A stretch of DNA of 64,000 nucleotides from Myxococcus stipitatus (lineage in GTDB: Bacteria > Myxococcota > Myxococcia > Myxococcales > Myxococcaceae), in contig NZ_CP102770.1 in the NCBI RefSeq assembly GCF_038561935.1, forward strand, positions 3,100,001-3,164,000, written 5' to 3'. A program made the translations under genes and the position numbers. Under the pieces are notes generated by a model that saw nothing but the letters and a program-made list of their open reading frames with translations, was not told where the DNA came from and ran no database searches. Below are positions 26,031 to 38,857 of this stretch, piece by piece; the stretch's first letter is position 1; each line of letters starts with the position of its first letter.

Positions 26031-27258
26031 GCCCTGGCAGGTCGCGCAGGTGGTCGTCCCAGAGGCCACGAGGCAGCGCCTGCTTCACGAGCTGTGAGCC
26101 CTGGGCCTCGCGCTTCGCGATGGCGGCGAGCAGCTCCGGGTGCGCGGTGAAGCGCGCCGGGTCCAGCAGTCCCCGCGTCGCGGCATAGCCCACGAAGAGT
26201 CCGGTCGTGACATCGGGATACCGGGCGAGCGCCCGCGCACCTCGCACGCGGAAGGTGACGGAGAGGGAGTCGTCGAACTCGACCTCCAACTCCAGGTGTT
26301 CCTCGGTGTCCAGCGCCCAGGTCCAGAAGGAGACGGTCAGCTCATCTTCATCCGCGAAGGCGGCCCGACGTCCTGTCGGCGGGCCGAGCACCTTCGTGAC
26401 CTCCTCCACCGAGGCCGCCTTCCAGGGCACGCCCAGAATCGTCTCGCCCACCGCGGCGCGCACCCACACCCTGGAGACGTAGGGGATGAACGTCTTGGCG
26501 GTCTTGGCGATGGGCGGGAAGGCGTCGTTCAGCACGTCGTGCGAGAGGGCGAGCTCGATGCCCGACTTGGGCGCCGACACGTTCGCCGAGGAGGTGTTCA
26601 CGGACGTGGAGGCTGGCAGCTTCTTGCCGAGCACCTCCGTCACGTAGGTGATGACCTCGGGCGCATCAATCCGTCGACCCAGCACCGAGGCCACTTGTCG
26701 CAGCTTCGGTCCCAGCTTCTCCACCAGCGCCGTTGGCGCGAAGCCTGGCCCGGAGACCGAGGGCGCGGCCTTGGGTGACGAGGTCTCTCCATCGAGCCAC
26801 GCCGAGAAGTCGAAGTCCTTCGCCTTCGGCACCTTGACCTTCTGGCCCTTCAGCCACGCGGAGAGCAACGCGCGACCGGCGTCATCCACGTCGTCGAGCT
26901 CGCTGACCTCCGTCTCGCCCCGGGCCCACAGCGACAGGAACTCCTCGAGGCTGTTGGCGACGGTCCGCGTCTCACCCTCCGAGCCGAGCAGGGCCACCGC
27001 GGGCGAGGGCTTCACGCCGGTGCGCACCAGCACGAGCAGGGAGCCGTCCGGGAGGCTCAGGAACGAGAAGGCCTCGCGGCGAAGCCGGTCCGCCTTCTCC
27101 GGGCTCCACTCCGTGGGAATGGCCTCGGCCTCCAGTCCATCGAACGAGCCCAGCGTCCCATGGTCCTGCTCGGCGACCCAGGCTCCGAACTTCGTCAGCA
27201 GGGGTGGGACTTCGTGCCCGGAGGGCGCCACGGTGAGCTTCACGGTGTACTTCGTCAT
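25996..27258 (-). pseudogene. 5-prime part of a split SMI1/KNR4-like gene
   Basis: Codons 1-406 of the original gene (27258 to 26041); the frame then runs 14 codons through the duplication and the IS end and stops at 25996, so a truncated 420-residue product is possible. The N-terminal region (FSFLSLPDGSLLVLVRTG, VALLGSEGETRTVANSLEEFLSLWARGE) resembles SMI1/KNR4-type domains, often found in toxin immunity or stress proteins; this is a pattern-based suggestion. The middle is Ser/Pro-rich, and the C-terminal half (WVRAAVGETILGVPWKAASVEEVTKVLGPP, LELEVEFDDSLSVTFRVRG) is an independent alpha/beta domain. The intact gene had 473 codons, so the insertion removes the last 67 residues. Confidence 0.75.
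26031..26040. repeat. Target-site duplication, right copy
   Basis: GCCCTGGCAG directly outside the right inverted repeat of IS copy 2, identical to 23117-23126. Confidence 0.9.
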
Positions 27259-27297
27259 GTGGGGTCGCTACTGCCTCCTGCGCGGGACAATAGGCGC

Positions 27298-27337
27298 CTC
27301 CCCGCCTGGCGTGCATCAAGACACGCCATGGGGGGAG
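27298..27337 (-). terminator. Terminator of the biosynthetic operon
   Basis: TGGCGTG (27307-27313) and CACGCCA (27322-27328) form a perfect 7-bp stem with an 8-base loop. It is extended outward by CTCCCC against GGGGAG with two mismatches. It lies 5 bp beyond the NRPS stop at 27342, in the only gap (83 bp) before the interrupted gene. Confidence 0.6.
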
Positions 27338-27341
27338 CCCC

Positions 27342-32168
<4,827 letters not shown>

Positions 32169-32199
32169 CGGGAGGTCCTTCGGGGTGGGGAAGAGGGGC

Positions 32200-33612
32200 T
32201 CACTTGTGCAGCGCGGCGGTGTTGACGTCGGCGGAGACGACCTGGATGCGCCGTGGGCGTTCGGCGAGCCGCAGGAGTCTCGAGAGCGCCTCGGAGACGT
32301 GCTCCGGCGGGCGGCTCTCATCGGCCACGGTGAGAATCATTTCGTAGTCGTCGCCCTCTGCTCCCTGGACGACCTGCGTGCGCGCGGTGAGGACACCGGG
32401 GAGGGTGGTGGCCAGTCGGCGCACGGAGGCCATGCAGATCTTCTCGCTGCCTCGGACGAGGAAGTCGGAGAGCCGCCCCTGGAAGTACAGGTAGCCGTCC
32501 GCGTCGAGGTCGAAGATGTCGCCTGTGGCCAGCAGGCGCGGGCCTCGCCAGGCGTGGAGCTTCTCGCCCTCGACGATGCCGATGCGCCGCTTCATCAACG
32601 TGTCCGAGGACACCAGGAGCTCCTTCTGCCCTCCGGGCGCGCGGGGCACGAGGGAGACTTGCGTCCCGGGGAGGGGAAGGCCCACGGAGGCGTGGCGATG
32701 GGCGGGCTCGGCGTGGGCCGCGAGCGTCGCGACGCGGGGACCGGCTTCGGACAGGCCATAGGTGAGGAACAGCTCTCCACGCGGGCGCAGACGGAGCAGC
32801 TGCTCGACATGTTCGGGGGAGAGGACATCCCCGCCGACGCCGAGGGAGCGTGTTGTTTCCGGGAAGGCTCCGCCGTGCTGGAGCAGGGAGCGCACGAGGA
32901 GGGGCGTCAGCGCGGACACGGTGACGCCTTGCTCGGCGAGGAGGCGCAGGTAGGCGGCGGGTTGGAAGGGAGGGCCGCTGATGACCAGGTCCCCGCCTCG
33001 CAGCAGGGAGGCGAAGGCTTGGGCCACCATGGAGTAGGAGTAGTAGAGCGGCAGGTTGACCAACACGGTGTCGCCCGAGCGCAGGCCCACGGCGTCCGCA
33101 TGGCGGTTCGCGTTCCGGAAGAGCGCATCGAGGTCGAACACGCAGCCGCTGGCGAAGCCGGAGGTTCCCGAGGTGAGCAGCACCATCTCTCCGGGTTGTG
33201 CACCTGGGGGGCGCGTCTCCGGGAACAGGGCCACTTCGGCGCGGCCCAGCGTGAAGCGCTCCACGTCCTGCGCCTGCGGGACAGGGCGGCGCATGGCGAC
33301 GAGCGCGCGAGCGGGCAGGGCTTCGACCAGGGCTTGTTGCCGCAAGGTGGGCGCGGAGGGGGAGACCAGGGCGGGGACCCCGCGCGCGGCGAGGATGGCG
33401 AAGACCTGGGCCAGCAGCTCCGCTCCATTCGGCAGGGCGAGCAGGACGACATCGCCGGGTCGCAGGCCGTGGGCCTTCCACGACGAGGCGAGCTGTTCCA
33501 CCGAGTGTTTCTCGGGGGCGTCGGACTCCGTGGTGAGGTCCCGGACGCGGTCCAGGAAGGATTGGATGGACGACAGGGGGATGCCGGCGAGGTCCTGGAT
33601 GGCTTCAGGCAT
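32200..33612 (-). CDS. AMP-dependent acyl ligase
   Basis: 470 residues, ANL superfamily. Motifs: LLTSGTSGFASG for the phosphate loop, TYGLSEAGPR at the A5 position, ATGDIFDLDADGYLYFQGRLSDFLVRGSEKI at the hinge. It is short for an NRPS A domain and lacks a fused carrier, so it acts as a free-standing ligase, activating a carboxylic acid as the acyl-AMP and passing it to CoA or a carrier. Its position between the ketosynthase genes and the NRPS suggests it charges the stand-alone ACP or PCP1. The start overlaps the chain-length-factor gene by 8 bp. Acid substrate unknown. Confidence 0.88.
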   Translation of the reverse strand: MPEAIQDLAGIPLSSIQSFLDRVRDLTTESDAPEKHSVEQLASSWKAHGLRPGDVVLLALPNGAELLAQVFAILAARGVPALVSPSAPTLRQQALVEALPARALVAMRRPVPQAQDVERFTLGRAEVALFPETRPPGAQPGEMVLLTSGTSGFASGCVFDLDALFRNANRHADAVGLRSGDTVLVNLPLYYSYSMVAQAFASLLRGGDLVISGPPFQPAAYLRLLAEQGVTVSALTPLLVRSLLQHGGAFPETTRSLGVGGDVLSPEHVEQLLRLRPRGELFLTYGLSEAGPRVATLAAHAEPAHRHASVGLPLPGTQVSLVPRAPGGQKELLVSSDTLMKRRIGIVEGEKLHAWRGPRLLATGDIFDLDADGYLYFQGRLSDFLVRGSEKICMASVRRLATTLPGVLTARTQVVQGAEGDDYEMILTVADESRPPEHVSEALSRLLRLAERPRRIQVVSADVNTAALHK

Positions 33613-34177
33613 GGGAGCTCCGCTCGGGGAGGAGGGTCTTCACCAGCAGGGCCGCATCCACCGCGAGGCCTTCGCCCCGCGAGAGGACCGCGCACGAGGC
33701 ACGTGGGGCGCTACCGGGAACAGAGGCCGCTGTCGCGATGAGCGCGTAGTCGACGACACCGCGCGCGAGCCATGCGGTGCTGAGCGCCAGGGCGATGTTG
33801 GCGCCCTCGGATACGGGCATGGTCAGGGCGAGCGTGGGGCCGCGCAGGCCGTGGACGATGCAGGCGAGGCCCGTGGGCGCGCTTGGCGTGGCGGCGGGAA
33901 AGCGAATGGCGGAGGCGAAGCCGCGCAGGGCGTCCTCCGCGGCCTGGGACATGGCCTCGGGCGGGGCCTCCGGGCCCACCTGGATGAGTGAGCACCGCAC
34001 CACGGCCGAGCGGAAGTCTTCACCCAGAGGTTCAGTGGCCTCGCCAATCGCGAGCGTGAGCGCCCACGCCATCGGGTCCGCGTAGCGCACGGTGGTCTTC
34101 ACCCGCGCCGCATACGGATTGGGGGCCCCGCTGTGCGAGTGCGCGCTGCCACGGAGGATGAGAGGGAGCGCCTTCAT
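33605..34177 (-). CDS. Ketosynthase-like chain-length factor
   Basis: 190 residues, about half the size of a full ketosynthase. The sequence (YADPMAWALTLAIGEATE, ACIVHGLRGPTLALTMPVSEGANIALALSTAWLARGVVDYALIATA) matches the N-terminal KS-fold of the PF13723 type seen in aryl-polyene-like clusters. The position of the nucleophilic Cys is occupied by TMPVSEG, so it should be catalytically inactive. Overlaps of 4 and 8 bp with the neighbours imply tight co-translation with the real ketosynthase, with which it probably forms a heterodimer controlling chain length (inference). Confidence 0.8.
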   Translation of the reverse strand: MKALPLILRGSAHSHSGAPNPYAARVKTTVRYADPMAWALTLAIGEATEPLGEDFRSAVVRCSLIQVGPEAPPEAMSQAAEDALRGFASAIRFPAATPSAPTGLACIVHGLRGPTLALTMPVSEGANIALALSTAWLARGVVDYALIATAASVPGSAPRASCAVLSRGEGLAVDAALLVKTLLPERSSHA

Positions 34178-35295
34178 CGCGGGACCTCGAAGACGAGTGC
34201 GGTATCGAACCCACCGAAGCCGAGCGTGAGGCTCAGGCCCAGCCGCTCGTCATGCCGCAGGGGCCGGCCTACGGGGAGGGCGCATGGGAAGTCCTGCTCG
34301 GGTTGCTCCAGGCCCACGACGGGGGGCACCACGCCCTCTCGCAGCGCGAGGATGAGGGCAATCGCCTCCATGGCTCCCGTGGCCCCCAGCGTGTGCCCGA
34401 ACGCGCCCTTCGTCGCGAAGACACAAGGGCGCACGCCTGGTCCGAACGTCGCCCGAAAGGCCTCCGCCTCCGCGCGGTCATTGGCCGGAGTGGCCGAGCC
34501 ATGCGCATTGATGACCCCGATGTCTCCGGGCACGAGCCCCGCGTCGGAGAGCGCCCGCTCCATCGCCAGCCGCGCACCCATCGCGGCCGGGTCCGGTGAC
34601 GTCATGCTCGCCGCATCGTTGGCGGAGCCCGCTCCCCGGAAGTGCGCGAGCAGGGGCGCGGACCGTGCCCTCGCATGCGCCATCGACTCCAGCACGAGAA
34701 CCCCCGCCCCCTCGCCCAGCAGCATGCCGTCATGCCGCGCATCGAAGGCGCGCGGCCGCGTGGGAGACATCGTGGAGAGCGCCGAGTGCGCCAGCCGCTT
34801 GCTCGGTGTCAGGACATCCACACCCGCGCAGACACACACCTCCGCCGCGCCGGAGCGGATGAGCTCCGCGCCCACCTGGATGGCGTCGGAGCCGGAGGAG
34901 CACGCCGTGGAGAGGCTGACCGGTGCCGCGCGCGCGCCCACCTCACGCGCCACCTCGTCCGCCCATGTGTGAAGCGGCGCCTCCCGCTCCTGTGCGTCAT
35001 CGAGCCACGCGCCCAGGCTCGTGCCCAACACGAAGCGCGTGGTGTCTCCCTCCGCGCTCATCCCGGCCTCGGCCAAGGCACGGTGAATCGTCTCCACCGC
35101 CAGCCGCCGCAGCCGCCGCGCGGGGCTGTCCTCCCGCGCGGGGATGGCCGCGGCCAGCCGGTTGCGCAGCCGGTGCTCGGACGCCACCTCGACGAAGCCG
35201 TGCTCACCCGCGAGCAGGCGCCGCCACACGTCATCGAGTCCCTGACCCAGGGCCGTGCTCCACGCGGCCCCGGTCACCGCGACGGGCGCTACCAT
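34174..35295 (-). CDS. Beta-ketoacyl-ACP synthase (KAS II-like)
   Basis: 373 residues. The thiolase-fold triad is complete: Cys132 in STACSSGSDA, His265 in NAHGSATPAND, and His301 in KGAFGHTLGATGA with Lys296. It condenses acyl-ACP with malonyl-ACP. The start overlaps the FabZ-like gene by 7 bp and the end overlaps the chain-length factor by 4 bp. Together with the ACP, the dehydratase-like protein and the ligase it forms a type II fatty-acid/polyene-like module within the operon. No ketoreductase gene is visible in the operon, so ketone reduction would come from elsewhere or be omitted. Confidence 0.92.
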   Translation of the reverse strand: MVAPVAVTGAAWSTALGQGLDDVWRRLLAGEHGFVEVASEHRLRNRLAAAIPAREDSPARRLRRLAVETIHRALAEAGMSAEGDTTRFVLGTSLGAWLDDAQEREAPLHTWADEVAREVGARAAPVSLSTACSSGSDAIQVGAELIRSGAAEVCVCAGVDVLTPSKRLAHSALSTMSPTRPRAFDARHDGMLLGEGAGVLVLESMAHARARSAPLLAHFRGAGSANDAASMTSPDPAAMGARLAMERALSDAGLVPGDIGVINAHGSATPANDRAEAEAFRATFGPGVRPCVFATKGAFGHTLGATGAMEAIALILALREGVVPPVVGLEQPEQDFPCALPVGRPLRHDERLGLSLTLGFGGFDTALVFEVPR

Positions 35296-35819
35296 AGCGG
35301 CGAGCCCAGCTCCGAGACCTTGGCGCGGATGAGGCTTGCGCGGAACGCCGCCACGCGCCGGTTCCCCACCATCGCCTTGCCCGTGTAGATGAAGAGCCCT
35401 CCCGCGAGCCGGCTCACCTGGAGCCGCAGCAGCACCTGGTCCCCCGGCACGACGACCTGGAGGAACCGGCTCTCCACCGAGCCGACCAACGTCAGCTCAT
35501 CCTCCGCCAGCATCGAGGTGCTCATCTGGTAGAGGATGATTCCCGCCTGCGCGAAGGCCTGGATGAGATGGCTGCCGGGATAGATGGCGCGCTCGGGGAA
35601 GTGCCCCGCGATGCAGTCCAGGTTCCCCGAGATGGAGATGAGGGCCTCCAGGAACTTCCCCGGCTCGTGGTCGACGATGCGGTCCAGGAGGATCATCGGG
35701 TGCCGGTGGCGCAGCCACTGGCGCAGCGCCGTGAAGCCCAGCGGCTTGGGCTCTCGCTCCGGCTTGCTCAGGGGGAGGGGGGCCGCGCGAGGGCGGTGCT
35801 GAGTGTCGGTGGAATGCAT
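35289..35819 (-). CDS. FabZ-like hot-dog protein with Gln in place of the catalytic Glu
   Basis: 176 residues. The fold markers of FabZ are clear: RHRHPMILLDR (His38 aligning with the catalytic His) and GNLDCIAGHFPERAIYPGSHLIQAFAQ. In FabZ the central helix reads PG-x-L-x2-EA-x-AQ; here Gln87 replaces that Glu. It may therefore be inactive alone, or act as one half of a heterodimer, as reported for the paired dehydratases of aryl-polyene systems, or catalyse another step. The first 28 residues are a Pro/Arg-rich extension. ATG 35819 lies inside the thioesterase gene (52-bp overlap). Confidence 0.82.
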   Translation of the reverse strand: MHSTDTQHRPRAAPLPLSKPEREPKPLGFTALRQWLRHRHPMILLDRIVDHEPGKFLEALISISGNLDCIAGHFPERAIYPGSHLIQAFAQAGIILYQMSTSMLAEDELTLVGSVESRFLQVVVPGDQVLLRLQVSRLAGGLFIYTGKAMVGNRRVAAFRASLIRAKVSELGSPLW

Positions 35820-36202
35820 GTGGGTTCTCCGCTCTCTCGGTTGACGACAGCCATGTCCAGACTTCCAGAGGCGAGCAGCACCGGCTCCGGAGCCGTGCCC
35901 TCGCGGTAGATCGCGACGCCCAACTTGAGGCTCGCGGGGCCCACGTGCTCCAGGCGCGCTTCCATCCGAAGCCAGTCCTGGAAGCGCGCGGCATCGCGGT
36001 AGCGGATGCGCAACTCGCGCACCCGCAAGTCCAACCCTTGTCCTTCGAGCAACCCGAGCCCCGAGCCCCGACGGTCGAGCTCCTCCAGCGCCGCCGTCTC
36101 CAGCAGCGAGGCGTAGCGCGAGAAGTGCACGACGCCCGACGCATCGGTGTCGACGTGCTCCACGCGGTGCCGCCGGGGCGGTACGACGAGCGTGGCCATC
36201 AT
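35768..36202 (-). CDS. 4HBT-type acyl thioesterase
   Basis: 144 residues. The active-site segment VEHVDTDASGVVHFSRY (Asp18/Asp20) is the 4-hydroxybenzoyl-CoA thioesterase signature. A single hot-dog domain follows (LRVRELRIRYRDAARFQDWLRMEARLEHVG). Such enzymes hydrolyse acyl-CoA or acyl-ACP. The start overlaps the aminotransferase stop as ATGA; the next gene begins 52 bp inside it. In the operon it may free the acyl chain or edit misloaded carriers. A second ATG at 36199 is equally possible. Confidence 0.88.
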   Translation of the reverse strand: MMATLVVPPRRHRVEHVDTDASGVVHFSRYASLLETAALEELDRRGSGLGLLEGQGLDLRVRELRIRYRDAARFQDWLRMEARLEHVGPASLKLGVAIYREGTAPEPVLLASGSLDMAVVNRESGEPTCIPPTLSTALARPPSP

Positions 36203-37593
36203 CGCCCCGCCTCCACGAACCTCCGGGTCCCCTCGCGGATGCGCTCGACGATGTGCCGCAGGTCGTCCTCGCCCGCGATGAGCGGCGGGGCGATGCGCAT
36301 GGCGGGGAACATGTAGCGCAGGCCATGGGTGCGCCTGCCCGCGCCCGCCATGAACTCCACGAACACTCCCGCCTCGAGCAGCCGGCGACGCAGCGCGGTG
36401 AGTCCCACGGACGCGCGCTCGGTCAGCTCGATGCCGTTCATGTAGCCCAGGCCGCGGACCTCCAGGAACAGCTCCGGGAAGGCCTCCACCACGTCCTTGC
36501 GCAGCCGCTCGCGCAGCTCCGCGCCCAGGGGCCCGGCGCGCTCGATGAGGCGCTCCTCCGCGAGATAGCGGAGACCGGAGCGCATCAGCGCGCAGATGAG
36601 CGGACGCAGGTCCGACGTGGACACCGCGCCGCTGGAGCGCACGGACAGCTCGCGCCGCGCGATGACCATGGACGTGGAGACCGCGCCCATGCCCAGGCTC
36701 TTGCCGATGACGGTGACGTCGGTGGGGATGGGCCCCTCCTCATCCGTCATGGCGAAGAAGCGCCCCGTCTTCGCGAACGTGAGCACCTCGTCCGCGATGA
36801 GGAGCACGTCGTTCTCCCGGCACAGGCCCGCCAGTCGCCGCAGGTAGCCCGGGGGCGGGACGAGGATGCCCGCGTCGCCCTGGATGGGCTCGACGATGAC
36901 CGCGGACAGCGTCGAGCCCCGCTCGGCGAAGAAGCGCTCCAGGAGCTCCGGCTCGCCGAAGGGGAGGAACGCCACGTCCAGGTGGTACGGCGGCTCGGTG
37001 GAGAGCGGAGGCAGGCCCAGTCGGTAGTGACGGCGGTTGAGCAGCGGCACCAGTCCGCCCGTCCAGCCATGCCACGCGCCCTCGAACGCGAGGACCGTGC
37101 GGCGCGCCTCGCGGCCCGCCTTCACCGACAGACGTCGCCGGTCGAAGCCGGACTCCAGTGCCAGGCGCAGCGCGAGCTCCAGTCCCTCGGAGCCGGAGTT
37201 GCGGCCGCTGGCGTGATAGGCGGTGCCCGGGAAGCGGTCCACCCAGCGGCCTCCAGGACCGAACAGCTCCTCGAGCAGCAGCGTGCGCTCCAGCGAGCCC
37301 AGCTCATCGGTGACGTAGCCCCGCTCCAGTCCATCGCGGAACGCGGGCTGCAGGCACGGATGGGCCGCGCCCAGGCACGCGCTGGCGTAGCCCCCGCTGG
37401 CGTCCATCACCTCCAGCACCTGTCCCGCGTCGTCACCGTCGAGCGGAACCATGTGTTGGACGAGCCCCTTGGCCTGCACACAGGCGAAAGGCAGACGCCC
37501 GCCGCCGTAGTGGTCCATCTGGAGGGCCTGCCCCGCGCGCAGCCGGTCGAGCTCCCCCGGCTCCAGCCTCCCCCCCGGCGCGGGGGGCCTCAC
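36199..37593 (-). CDS. Class III PLP-dependent aminotransferase
   Basis: 464 residues from GTG 37593, which overlaps the ACP stop as GTGA and has AAGGAGG about 7 bases upstream. Motifs: NSGSEGLELALRLAL, FEGAWHGWTGG, AVIVEPIQGDAG, LLIADEVLTFAKTGRFFA (Asp268) and TVIGKSLGMGAVS with the PLP-binding Lys298. Class III enzymes transfer amino groups to ketones or aldehydes, or act as aminomutases. In this operon it may convert an acyl ketone or aldehyde into an amine nucleophile for the terminal NRPS condensation domain (inference). The N-terminal about 25 residues are low-complexity and poorly supported. Confidence 0.9.
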   Translation of the reverse strand: MRPPAPGGRLEPGELDRLRAGQALQMDHYGGGRLPFACVQAKGLVQHMVPLDGDDAGQVLEVMDASGGYASACLGAAHPCLQPAFRDGLERGYVTDELGSLERTLLLEELFGPGGRWVDRFPGTAYHASGRNSGSEGLELALRLALESGFDRRRLSVKAGREARRTVLAFEGAWHGWTGGLVPLLNRRHYRLGLPPLSTEPPYHLDVAFLPFGEPELLERFFAERGSTLSAVIVEPIQGDAGILVPPPGYLRRLAGLCRENDVLLIADEVLTFAKTGRFFAMTDEEGPIPTDVTVIGKSLGMGAVSTSMVIARRELSVRSSGAVSTSDLRPLICALMRSGLRYLAEERLIERAGPLGAELRERLRKDVVEAFPELFLEVRGLGYMNGIELTERASVGLTALRRRLLEAGVFVEFMAGAGRRTHGLRYMFPAMRIAPPLIAGEDDLRHIVERIREGTRRFVEAGR

Positions 37594-37862
37594 CACGCGC
37601 CTCCTTGCGCGGAGGTCTTCAGACCCGTGATGAGCGAGACGAGCTGGTTCACCGTCCGGAAGTTCTCGGTGTTGAAGTCCTCGTCGGAGATGCGGACCTT
37701 GAACTGGTCCTCGCACAGCACGCGCAGCTCGAGGAACCCCACCGAGTCCAGGCCGATGACGGACTGCAGGCCGTCATCCCCGCCAATCTGCTCGGGCGGC
37801 AACTCGACGAACAGGTTGTTGATGAGGATCTTCTTGATGCTCTCCGTCAGCTCTTCATTCAT
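37590..37862 (-). CDS. Acyl carrier protein
   Basis: 90 residues. A four-helix carrier pattern with the phosphopantetheine site Ser in IGLDSVGFLELR. Acidic (EELTESIKK, EDQFKVRISDEDFNTENF), as expected. It overlaps the reductase gene by 8 bp and the aminotransferase by 4 bp. It is the only free-standing carrier in the operon, and so the likely substrate holder for the ketosynthase, the FabZ-like protein and possibly the aminotransferase. Confidence 0.92.
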   Translation of the reverse strand: MNEELTESIKKILINNLFVELPPEQIGGDDGLQSVIGLDSVGFLELRVLCEDQFKVRISDEDFNTENFRTVNQLVSLITGLKTSAQGGAW

Positions 37863-38853
37863 GGCGAGTGTCCCCTTCCAAAGTGAGCACGAGCTTCCCG
37901 ATGTTGCGGTTGGCTTCCATCTCCGCGAGCGCCGACTGCACGTCCTCCAGCGGGTAGCGGCCGTGGATGACGGGGCGCAGCTCGCCTCGGGCGAGCACCT
38001 CCATCCACCGCTGGCGAAAGCGCGCGTTCACCTCGCGCTTCTCTTTCAAGGGCCGCAGCCGAAGGGAGGACCCCTTGAGCTGAAGGCGGCGCTGGACGAC
38101 CCGCAGCAGGTCCACCTGCGTCGTCATCCCGTCCAGCAGCCCGACGAGCACGAGAATCCCCTCGTGTCCCAGCACCGCCAGGTTGCGCTCCAGGTACGCG
38201 CCGCCGATGAAGTCCATCACCAGCGGCACGCCCTCGCCGCGTGTCAGGCGGAGGACCTCACGGACGAAGTCCTGCTCCCGGTGGTTGAAGACTTCATCCG
38301 CGCCCAGCGCGCGCAGGGCCTCCACCTTCGCGGCCGTGCCCACGGTGCAGTACGTCGTGGCGCCGACATGCCGGGCCATCTGGACCATGGTGGTGCCGAT
38401 GCTGCTGGCGGCTGCGTGGATGAGCACCGCCTGCCCGCGCCGGAGGTGGCCCAGCGTGAAGAGCGTCTCGTTCGCGGTGAGGCACGACTCCGAGGTGGCC
38501 GCGGCCTGCGCGAAGTCGAAGCAGGACGGGATGGGCAGCGCCATGCCCTGGTCCAGCAGGCAGTACTCGGCGAGCCCGCCTCCCTCGACGACGCCGAAGA
38601 CGGCCTGTCCCCGGGTGAAGCCCTTCACGTCCTCGCCCCAGGCTTCCACGGTGCCGGCAATCTCGACGCCGGGGATGGACGATTGACCTTCGGGCACGTG
38701 GTACTCGCCCTGCCGCTGGAGCAGGTCCGCGCGGTTGAGCGCCGTGGCGTGCACCTTCACCAGCAGCGCCTCGCGCGTGGGCACGGGCCTGGGGACTTCG
38801 CGCAGCTTCACCACCTCCGGTCCTCCGGAGCCTTCGAAGAGCACGGCGCGCAT
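37855..38853 (-). CDS. MDR-family NAD(P)H:quinone/enoyl reductase
   Basis: 332 residues. The quinone-oxidoreductase branch of medium-chain dehydrogenases: ALNRADLLQRQGEY, IPGVEIAGTVEAWG, HAAASSIGTTMVQMARHVGA (nucleotide binding, with AAASSIG replacing the common GAAGGVG), and GKLVLTLEGD at the end. No structural or catalytic zinc Cys ligands are seen. Related polyketide enzymes reduce enoyl thioesters, so it may act as a trans enoyl reductase (inference). It starts 4 bp after the MaoC gene and overlaps the ACP gene by 8 bp. Confidence 0.88.
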   Translation of the reverse strand: MRAVLFEGSGGPEVVKLREVPRPVPTREALLVKVHATALNRADLLQRQGEYHVPEGQSSIPGVEIAGTVEAWGEDVKGFTRGQAVFGVVEGGGLAEYCLLDQGMALPIPSCFDFAQAAATSESCLTANETLFTLGHLRRGQAVLIHAAASSIGTTMVQMARHVGATTYCTVGTAAKVEALRALGADEVFNHREQDFVREVLRLTRGEGVPLVMDFIGGAYLERNLAVLGHEGILVLVGLLDGMTTQVDLLRVVQRRLQLKGSSLRLRPLKEKREVNARFRQRWMEVLARGELRPVIHGRYPLEDVQSALAEMEANRNIGKLVLTLEGDTRHE

Positions 38854-38857
38854 GGCG

